From Gracilaria domingensis (Eukaryota; Rhodophyta; Florideophyceae; Gracilariales; Gracilariaceae), in assembly GCA_022539475.1 (NCBI GenBank), contig VCMS01000292.1, forward strand, positions 90,063 through 154,062: DNA of 64,000 nucleotides. The letters are read 5' to 3'. A program made the translations under genes and the position numbers. Under the pieces are notes generated by a model. The model was not told the origin of the DNA and searched no databases. It saw only the letters and a program-made list of their open reading frames with translations. This document shows, one piece after another, positions 56,464 to 64,000 of this stretch (the stretch's first letter is position 1; each line of letters opens with the position of its first letter).

Positions 56464-58212
56464 TCAGGAATGCACAAGCGCAGCGAAGCGGCTCAGGTAG
56501 TCGGGCAAGTAGAGCATGCCCATGCTGCACTTGCCAGCGAAGAGCATGCTCCACATGAGCACGTTGCTCGCGCGCTGTCGCTCCAGGTGCTCCGGCAAGC
56601 GCTTCAGCGGCAGCTGCGACAGTATGCCTAGGAACACGTACGGCTGCAGCATGCGGAAGTCGTAGAATGCGACGTACTCGTGCAGGATCGCACTCAGCAG
56701 GAACGTCCCAGCGCCGCCATGCTGCGCCCCACCTTGCCCTCGACGTACAGGTGGCGCTCGCACCACTCGTACATTAGCACGTTCCATTCGCGCCAGAACG
56801 CCTGCAGCGTCGTCGCGTTCCATCACTTGCGGTAGAACTGCCTGTCTGCGAAGCGCGTCATCTCCGCCACTACGTTCAGCGCGCAGTGGAATAACTCGAA
56901 GAATAGCAGCAGCCAGATGAAGAAGCACGGCAGCGCCAGTTTCACCATGTACCACAGCAGTCGCGGCTCGTCGTCCGTGCCGCGCCCGAGCCGCCAGTTT
57001 GGCACGCAGAACTGCATGGTCAGCACATACTGAATCACCATGGACATCACCATCTGGATGCTGTACCACCCTACGTATCGGACGCGCACCGTGGGAGTGC
57101 GCGGGTAGCTCGTTTCGTACACCAGCTCCGGCGCCACCGCATAGTACAACATACTGCCGGCCGTCAGGTTGCGCGGGTATTTCACTCGCTTGCTGCTTGC
57201 TGCATTGGAGCGTCCGCGCGAGTCCAACGAAGATTCCGATGCTGCACTAGTGGTTGCCGTCGTTGTGGTTGTGGTTGTGTTTGTTGTTGTTGTTGTCGTC
57301 GCCGTCGCCGTCGCCGTCGCTGCTGCCGCCGTCGTCGTAGTCATTCGGTTATTTTCGTTTGACGCACTTGCGCGCAATCGCTGGCGCTGACGTTGCATGC
57401 GGCGAAGCTGAGTCTCCTTATCCAGCAGCAGGTTGGTCAGCACATAGCTGTGCTGCTTGAGCGCCGCTGCCACGAACAACATGCCATGAATCAGTCCGAA
57501 CAACGGATTCACCTGCGCCAGAAACAGCAGCTTGGTGGCCACAGTGAAGAACAATGACAAACCTAAGCCGGTGCAGAATAAGCGTTTGGTGCACGGTAAG
57601 TTATCTTGTCTGCATACCCTTTGGGATGAAGTACGCCACAAAAAACGGCAACGGCAGTATGAAAGTAAGAAACAGCAAACGCACGGCGTGCTTGAACAAA
57701 GTGCCGTAACAAATGGAACTCGGCCACGCGCCAAAACCTTCCTCCAAAACATTCCTGACAAACAGAAACGCCAGACAAAACGCAAGCAGCATGAACGACA
57801 GGTTGTAAAACCCCTCTAGACGATCAGACTTGAGCTCCTCTAGAAGCTCGATAGGACGGAGTTCGTTTCCATAATATTCTTCAAGTGGCGCGGCCCGGGC
57901 GCGCGGTTCGTGAACTTACAGTGACGGGCGAGAGACGGAGTCGGCATCTATTTCAGAGGAGGAGGAGGGAGGACTTGACGGTGGGCGCACATCGTAGTCG
58001 GACGGTCGCGAAGAGTTGTGCGTGTAAGCAATTGACACTTTGAGGGCTTGCACGAGCTGCGACCGTCGCTGGGGCAGCGAGGGCGACAGTTCCACGCTGC
58101 GCATGACGCGCTCGGCAAAGCCTGCAATGTTGAAGGCGCTAATGTTGGCGGTGGGGAAAGCAAGAGCGGAGTGGGAAGGAAGACAAGCGCACAGAGACGG
58201 CGAAAGAATCAA
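56464..58212 (-). pseudogene. DGAT1/SOAT-family membrane O-acyltransferase, decayed
   Basis: Minus-strand text spans an MBOAT acyltransferase of the DGAT1/sterol-acyltransferase family, which esterifies diacylglycerol or sterols in the ER membrane. In order: a Ser/Pro-rich N-terminus, membrane segments (LSFMLLAFCLAFLFV; VRLLFLTFILPLPFFVAYFI), LKQHSYVLTNLL, an Ala/Thr repeat coded by a GTC/GTT-type tract (57,245-57,345), YPRNLTAGSMLYY, SYPRTPTVR, the TRFADRQFYR region where the family has FYxDWWN, and SAILHEYV with the catalytic His near 56,680. A 55-bp intron (57,563-57,617, GTATGC...CTTAG) joins PKG to LSLFF in frame. Breaks are a TAA at 57,916-57,918, a TGA at 56,823-56,825 in the FYxDWWN box and a frame change near 56,720. 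Motif text favours DGAT1 over SOAT, but not decisively. Confidence 0.75.
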
Positions 58213-59109
58213 TCAAAACCCTTTTAAAGGCGTTGGCAATGAGGGGAAGGTGAGCAGTGATCACGGCGGCGAAGGTAGAAGGTGAGAAATGGCGGAGGGT
58301 CGAAGCTATGGCGATGCGAAAGAGCTGGCGGGCGGTACGTGCTCGCACAATGAGCTTGCACGCGGGGCGCGAGCGCGACAGTGGCGAAGAGAAGCGCCTG
58401 AAAATAAGCGTGCCGCGCGGGCTCGTTGACGTGAAGCGCTTGAAACCGCAAACGGCCAATCAGCCGCGTGCAAATGGCGCGCAACGCTTTGCCCACCTGC
58501 TGGCCACGTGCGTTTTCGTTCGAGCAGCACACGCCTTTTTTTCACGCGTGTGGAATCGCCGCTGGCGCACGTCCTCGTAACTGTCGTGCACTTCGTCGAC
58601 GTGCTTTGTGCGGCGCCGCGTACATGCTTGATGCTCGTCTGGCTTGTGCGACATCAGCGTGATCGCTTGGCGAAGCGGGAGCACGTACAATTTGCTCGCA
58701 ACCTTCTCTGGTGCTTGAGTGTCGCGCTGAGTCAGGCATGTCGCAAAGTCAGTTCCGCTTTCGACACTGCGCTGAATGGGCGCTAGTCTACCGCGTCGAG
58801 CATGCCCACATGATTAGTCCTCTTATCCATTTGCTTTGCCTTGCTACCGGTTTCAGTGAGCTTGTACGAGTGCCATTTTGGAACGTACATCTTGTATCCG
58901 CATGTTGTAGCGCAGCAGCAACCCCGGCGCATGTTCTAGACCAATTGCATACCGTCTGTTCGTTTCTTGTTCGACATCCTCCTGAGGGCCGCAAGCACGT
59001 ACCATCGAGAATCCGAATCGCAGATTCACCCGAGTATCGATACGAGTGTCGCTTGCGAACCTTCGACACCGTGAACGCCATTTATGTTCTTCGACATTAA
59101 TGCATGAAC
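58213..59109. other. GC-rich interval without recognised genes
   Basis: Long frames exist on both strands because stops are rare in GC-rich DNA. None shows a domain or consistent composition. Nothing recognised. Confidence 0.35.
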
Positions 59110-59129
59110 GCTTAGTTAACGCGCAGTGT

Positions 59130-61060
59130 CTTCTTCTTTCTGCGTCGTGTCTTTCGCTCACACAAGCAAAAATCCTTATCGCAGGTCCTTTCGCCAAGGC
59201 ACGTACTACATCACGTGCTTGTCGTTACTGGAAAACAAGCCGTTATTCCTGAAGAAGCGCAGATTTGCGAACAGCGTGTCTTCGGGAACATTAGCGTCCA
59301 TCATCCTGGCCATCCAGGGTAGGTATTGTTTATAGCCAGCTTTTGCAAACTACAACGCTCTATCGCTGGCAAACATGCTGATACAATGCTCTTTGTTACT
59401 AGAAGCATTTCATATGCTGCAAAATACTCTTTCCAACATGCCGAGTAGAATGGTCATAAAGATAATGCCTTCCGAATGTAGTCTTGTCAAAAGCAACGAA
59501 GCCTGTGAGGCACTACAACGCCTGCGCGCTTTCCCAGACATGAATTCCCAAATGGGCATACAGTCACGGCGCTGATCTGATCGATATGATTGCGGAAAAA
59601 AGGCGCCAAAAATATCAAATACGTCACCTATCGGTTAAAATGCGCAATGTGCTTTGTCACCAACAGCATCGTTCTCGTTTCCCCACCTCGATCTGAAAGG
59701 AACCAGGGAGCGTCCCGCACCTTGGGCGCGATGAAAGATCAGCGCGGAGGTGCTAGACGAAGACAACGCCTACATCCTGACCTCCTGCGTCCCAACGCGC
59801 CAAATCTGGAGCATTTGAGACCAGCAACAATTCCTTCGGTGAACAACATCCAGATTCCCGCAAAGTCCCGTACAACACTATTTCCTTGGCACAGTACCGT
59901 CATTCTCATTGCAGAAATCCTGCTGGGAAAGTTTCACAATCAAATATTTCGTCAAGTCCAGAACATCGCAAATGAAGTTCGATCGCATTGCGAGTTAGCG
60001 AAATCTGCGCATGGTATGAGAAACGTCCGCACCTAGAAGATGTACGCTTATCTTCTTCTGTTTGGGACGTACCTCGCAAGCATCTTACGTCCAACTACAG
60101 TGCTTTACATCACCTCAGAAAAGGTGTCAGTGTCAAGGTGCAATCGCAGTATCCAAGAGTTTTCTGCATGTCGGCAGTTCTTGATGAAGGCGAGGTACAA
60201 TTGTTAACGAATGCGCCGAAAAGGCGTTTTCTGGAGAGTTGTTCGACACAAACGATGTACGAGAAACTGTGCTCTATGTGAAGGACACGCACACGGTAGG
60301 TATAGCACGCACTTGTCTTGCCCTATTTGATTGTCGTCTTCAGTCGGGCGGACCACTGATTCTAATTTGCTTTCCATGACGAGAGCAGGACATTGCTGAA
60401 CTTTTGGGGAAGGTCGTCAGATTGATTGGATTGCCCACTAAACGCTACGTCGAGGAGTTGGTTTTTCGTCGCTATGACCGACATACGCATATCAAATCGG
60501 AAGCATCATGGTGCCACAGCGGAGAAGCAAAGATACAAGTGAACCGTTGCGGGCTGCGGATGTGCCGCCGTGGCACTGCTCACTTTAGAGAGCCAGAACA
60601 TGGCGGGACCGACATCGTGTTCAGTGGTACTGTCGACGACCACCCTCTTGATGAAACGCGCGTGACAACTCAAGTAGGGGATATGCTAACCTGGTTTACT
60701 ATTCATCCTATGACAGAAAGGGCACAGCAGGTGCATCATAGAACACAGCCGATCCTACAATTCACCAAATTGGTAGCTGAACTGCACATTCGGAATTGCT
60801 CCTGGTTGAAGAACAAGCCGCGCGTGGGCGATGCGCGAATAAAGAGCGCGGAGAGCAAGGTGAGCGTTTCGCCATCACCGTCAGATGCGCAGGTGTCGTA
60901 TAACAATCGGAATGATGCGGACATGGATAGGGCAGCAACGCACAAAGCAGGAAACGATGCTGAACGCTCAAAAGTTGGCGCCGACTTGACAGAATTGCTG
61001 CGGGGCGAGAGTGGCGATAAGTGTGACCATTGCAACGTAGACTTGGGGGGAAAGCTGTAA
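59130..61060 (+). CDS. Unrecognised gene with two short introns
   Basis: Plus-strand coding text with consistent composition ends in an open frame to 61,060 (DKCDHCNVDLGGKL). Two introns are supported: 59,319-59,402 (84 bp, GTAGGTAT...TTACTAG), which joins ASIILAIQ to EAFHMLQNTLSN, and 60,296-60,388 (93 bp, GTAGGTAT...GAGCAG), which joins VRETVLYVKDTHT to DIAELLGKVVRLIGLP. Between them some exons are unclear, with at least one frame change near 60,215. Other protein-like text includes EVLDEDNAYILTSCVP (about 59,745) and WDVPRKHLTSNYSALHHLRK. The last exon starts at about 60,389 and has a mixed basic/acidic C-terminus. I recognise no family. It may be a live gene or an early pseudogene. Confidence 0.5.
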
Positions 61061-61124
61061 ATAATGATAAGCTAACCTGATGTGACTGTCGGAGCATGAA
61101 GACAGATTGCAAGAGGTTTTATGG

Positions 61125-62120
61125 CTATACAGGAGTTAGGTATTGATGACTACATTTAGCGAGAATTGCCCGCGTGGAAGAGACGTAGTAGAGATTTGAC
61201 GCTGGGCAGCTTGCCGTTGCGACGCTTGACGCTTGTTGATGAGGAGCTTGCTGATGAAGACGACGTTGACTGCAGCGGCACTGAAGTCTCCAGTGAAGGC
61301 ATTTGAACTGCTGCGGAACTTGTGGCGCGTCGTCGACGCGCACACCTTGCAACGGCTGATGGTGGGCGGTGGCACGAACATACTCAGCGTACTGCTGCTG
61401 TGACACGTTGAGTTGAAGGAATATCAAGGTGACGTTATCGCGAGAGTTGAATCGCAACGCCTCGTTGACAATGGTTCGTGCATGCTCTGGCAGCGGCTCC
61501 GTGTGCGCTTCATTGAGCGCCATGGATGCCAGCTCCTGCTCGTCCAACAAGTCTGTATTCCACAGTTCATCGGTGGCAAGCAGGATGCGGCTGTGGTTAC
61601 TCTGCATGTGGTGCTTGGAGATCTGCGGGTCGGCCGACAGGGCGCTGGTTGCGTCAAGCTTGTGATCGCCATCTCCGAGTGCACGCGTGACGTCGAGGTG
61701 CTTATCCGGACCGAGCATGCGGCCGTTGCGAATGATGGCCCCGCCTGCTGCAAGCTCTTGAGCTCGTGTGCGTCGCGGACGCTGTGCGAGGCCTTCAAGG
61801 CGCGATACGGAGCCGTCCTCGAAGGCGAGCAATGCGACTTTCGCCGCGTTAGCAACGAAAAGAAGGCCGTTGACAACAGCAGGCCACAAGGCGGTGCTGT
61901 CGGAAACCCACCGCTCCGCGCTCATCTTCAGCAGCCTGACCTCAAGCCAGCAACAGCGGCATGTTGCAACACCTCCTGGCAACTGGGAAACACGCGCTTA
62001 TTCCAACGTTCGTCTCCCAGCACCCCCGAGACGACGCGCGCGCACAAACTCGGTGGCGACCACGCCGCAATGGCCGTCCAGCACGGGCGTAGAGTGCGAG
62101 AGAGCCCTACACATGTGCGC
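61125..62120 (-). pseudogene. PP2C-type protein phosphatase pseudogene
   Basis: PP2C (PPM) phosphatases remove phosphate from Ser/Thr using two metal ions. Readable on the minus strand are VLDGHCGVVATEF at 62,064-62,085 (the D-G-H-G-G metal motif with the second Gly replaced by Cys), VVNGLLFVANAA (the V-A-N-x-G-D-S motif without G-D-S), DKHLDVTRALGD, SADPQI, ILLATDELWN (the A-S-D-G-x-W-D motif with changes) and SRDNVTLI near 61,440. The C-terminal 60 residues are low-complexity. A stop upstream of the DGHCG motif and frame changes around 61,980-62,060 break it, and several metal ligands are replaced, so it is decayed, not merely misread. Confidence 0.7.
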
Positions 62121-64000
62121 GCCCTCCCATGCGACGAAGCAGTCCTACTGCGTCTGGAGCCAACAAGATTGCGCGCCCAAACACAACATGCGATGCGTCG
62201 CAACGGCGTTGGGAACCACAGAGGCGCTGCGAGCTGCGCTCTGAGGCGCACTATTGTACCACGCCAGTGCGCCAAAAGCGCCGCGCCGTCGCGCAAGGCC
62301 AGTCGCCGCGCGTCGTCGCTCAGCACGTGTTTCGCGACGGGAGTTGACGCCGGCACCGGGGCATGCAGCATTCAACGTCTGCCGCCGCGGCAGTGCCGCG
62401 CGGCCCCAGCGCGGCGAAAGCGCCGGCCACAGACACAGCTGGCCACGTCGCGCCGGTATCTTGCATACGCGTGATGAACAGTGGCGTGATTGGCGCCATG
62501 TGGCTTCGCGCGCTGGCGCCACGACGTGGCGCGTAGCGTGGACCGTCGGCCGCGCAACCTCGCGCGCAGCAGTGCGTTGTCCTCCACATCGCGTACAGCT
62601 CGCCACATGCCACGCGTGAAGGCAAACGTGATCGGGTGCTGCTGCCTTCGCTTCTTTGCACTGCAGCTTCGGGCCTCCTCCTCCGTGGTCGGCGTTGCCC
62701 TGCGAGTGGTCCATGCGGTCGTACGACAGCTTTGTCTCCGAGGCGCTCTAAGATCACGTTCTTCGTTGACAAAAGCCTCGCGCAGCCGTTCGCTTCCCCT
62801 CCTTGGTCGCAGAGCCGCTGTTGCTGCCGCCGCATGTCGTAGTAACCCCAGTCCGTTCAGCCAGCTGCCACTGTCGTGCACGCCGGAGCCACCCGCCGCA
62901 GACCTCGCATCCTACGGCAAACGGTCCGCTCTGGGATGCGAGTGTGAGTTCGTGTTCTGTACTAGTCTCAGCATGCCATGCTAACCGTCTCGCACAAGCG
63001 CACGTTCTGGCGGCGACTCAAGGCGGGCCGTTTTGCGTATCGTGAGGCGTAGCTGCCCTCGTGGAGCTGCGTGCTGGTGCAGCTTGCACTGCCGGAAGCG
63101 CAAGTTCACGCTTGCCGGCGACCAATTTGCTATCGAGTTGCAGTTGTTGCTGCAGTATCGTGGCGGCTACATCCTCTATGCGAGAGATCGCTCTTTGGTC
63201 TTTGCTAACTATGCAAGTGGTGAGAATGGATTGCCGGATTTCAACGCTGCCAACTGCCTTCGCATCCCCGTTCAGACGCTTTGTGTTGGTGACGGCTGTC
63301 GCGCCGCTATCTACGTGCATCAGCTATATCGCAGGGGCTATTTGTCTCAAGCGAATGGGTTACATGCTGAGCCTGATTGTGCCAATCAGCTCAAGACCGC
63401 CGTTTATGATCGACTGTGAACACATGAGAGTAGATTCGAGCTATAGACAATGCTGTAGACATTCTGGAAAGCCGCAAGGAAAATATTGAGAACACCTATA
63501 AGCTCCTTTGATGACCGAAAGAAAATCATCGCTTTTCCCGTCGCAGTTTCGTTTATGGGCAAGGACTACCCTTTCATCCTGACCATTAACCTGCACTCTG
63601 AACAAAGCAGCGTTTCTTCTGTTCCGAACCAACGGGGTTGAAGAAATGAAAAGATCGCCTAACCTCATAAACGTCCGTTACGGTATAAACGTGATACTCT
63701 CCTTGGATTCTGTTTGACTTGTATTGCTTTTATCACCCGTGGCAGATGTGGTGCAAACTTCGAGAACGGGAGAAAGACACGGAAAGGTGTTCGGAGCTTC
63801 CCTCAATAGAGTAGCACAGCAATAGAGCCCTCACGGGTAGGTGCACCTAGCCGGGCGTAAACGGGACTACCGTCACGATGTACGGGTGAGGGTATGAGAT
63901 GGCCGAGAAGTGGGGAGATACACCGTGAGTGTGTGTAATCCTCAGAGAGTTTTAATAATTCATGGGGAAGTGGCGGAGCAACGACTACGTGTCGGAGGTT
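62121..64000. other. GC-rich interval without recognised genes
   Basis: Frames overlap on both strands up to about 63,500 without a domain. A plus-strand frame at 63,061-63,489 contains a hydrophobic stretch (FVLVTAVAPLSTCISYIAGA) that could be a membrane segment but lies over another equally open frame (63,033-63,419). The last 250 bp are rich in GTACGGGTGAGGG-type words somewhat like the leader region near 9.5-9.9 kb, possibly the edge of another retroelement. Confidence 0.3.

Noticed and set aside
57914-57919. GTAAGT on the minus strand at the end of the acyltransferase N-terminal frame, a textbook intron donor
   Set aside because: None of the nearby AG acceptors I tried restores the acyltransferase frame, while simply reading through the TAA keeps the same frame, so an in-frame stop explains the sequence better.
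62121-62984. Long minus-strand frames of about 170 codons
   Set aside because: GC-rich DNA is open in several frames at once. The texts are Arg/Ala/Cys-rich without motifs.
1-64000. tRNA, rRNA and CRISPR arrays
   Set aside because: No cloverleaf with a T-loop GTTCRA and no rRNA core sequence were noticed, and no regularly spaced direct repeats were seen. Short structured RNAs could have been missed without computation.

Overview
The window looks like nuclear DNA of a eukaryote whose genome is crowded with old transposable elements. Five decayed LTR retrotransposons or fragments, two relic DNA-transposon transposases and at least four families of short non-coding repeats fill most of the sequence. 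Recognisable cellular genes are sparse, short-introned and mostly broken. No rRNA, tRNA or CRISPR array was seen. A red alga of the florideophyte kind would fit this pattern, but that is inference from style, not from a marker gene.

Layout. 1-1.36 kb: an unrecognised proline-rich reading frame. 1.7-9.3 kb: a minus-strand Ty3/Gypsy chromovirus-type element with gag, zinc knuckle, protease, RT, RNase H, integrase and a chromodomain. 9.3-19.9 kb: mostly non-coding DNA with a MITE (A1), a long inverted repeat, a second MITE family (B) and one copy of a roughly 400-bp repeat. 19.9-25.9 kb: a second minus-strand Gypsy relic carrying two later insertions (MITE A2 and the 400-bp repeat), MITE A3 beside it, and a third Gypsy integrase scrap. 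27.3-29.1 kb: a plus-strand CENP-B/pogo-like DDE transposase relic. 29.6-30.0 kb: third copy of the 400-bp repeat. 31.3-32.6 kb: a minus-strand piggyBac-like transposase relic split by a 280-bp element with about 77-bp inverted ends. 33.6-36.0 kb: a plus-strand Copia-like relic.

36.6-44.7 kb is the most unusual part. Two divergent units flank a spacer holding a perfect 24-bp inverted repeat. The minus unit has motifs of an N4/N6-adenine-type DNA methyltransferase followed by a SET-like stretch. The plus unit has a zinc-finger-like stretch, the HxD...H...R signature of a 2-oxoglutarate/Fe(II) dioxygenase and a poly-Glu tail. Both are eroded. A DNA-mark writer and an oxygenase arranged head to head could have been a self-contained epigenetic module. 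Downstream lie a kinase-like fragment, a multi-spanning membrane protein with one internal stop, and an acidic helical protein.

49.15-52.86 kb: a 5' part of another plus-strand Gypsy relic. 53.5-54.3 kb: an unrecognised minus-strand coding region. 55.5-62.1 kb: a GC-richer block with three decayed copies of cellular genes (RNase HII, a DGAT1/SOAT-family acyltransferase and a PP2C phosphatase) around an unrecognised plus-strand gene with two short introns that share a donor sequence. The last kilobase holds nothing I can name.
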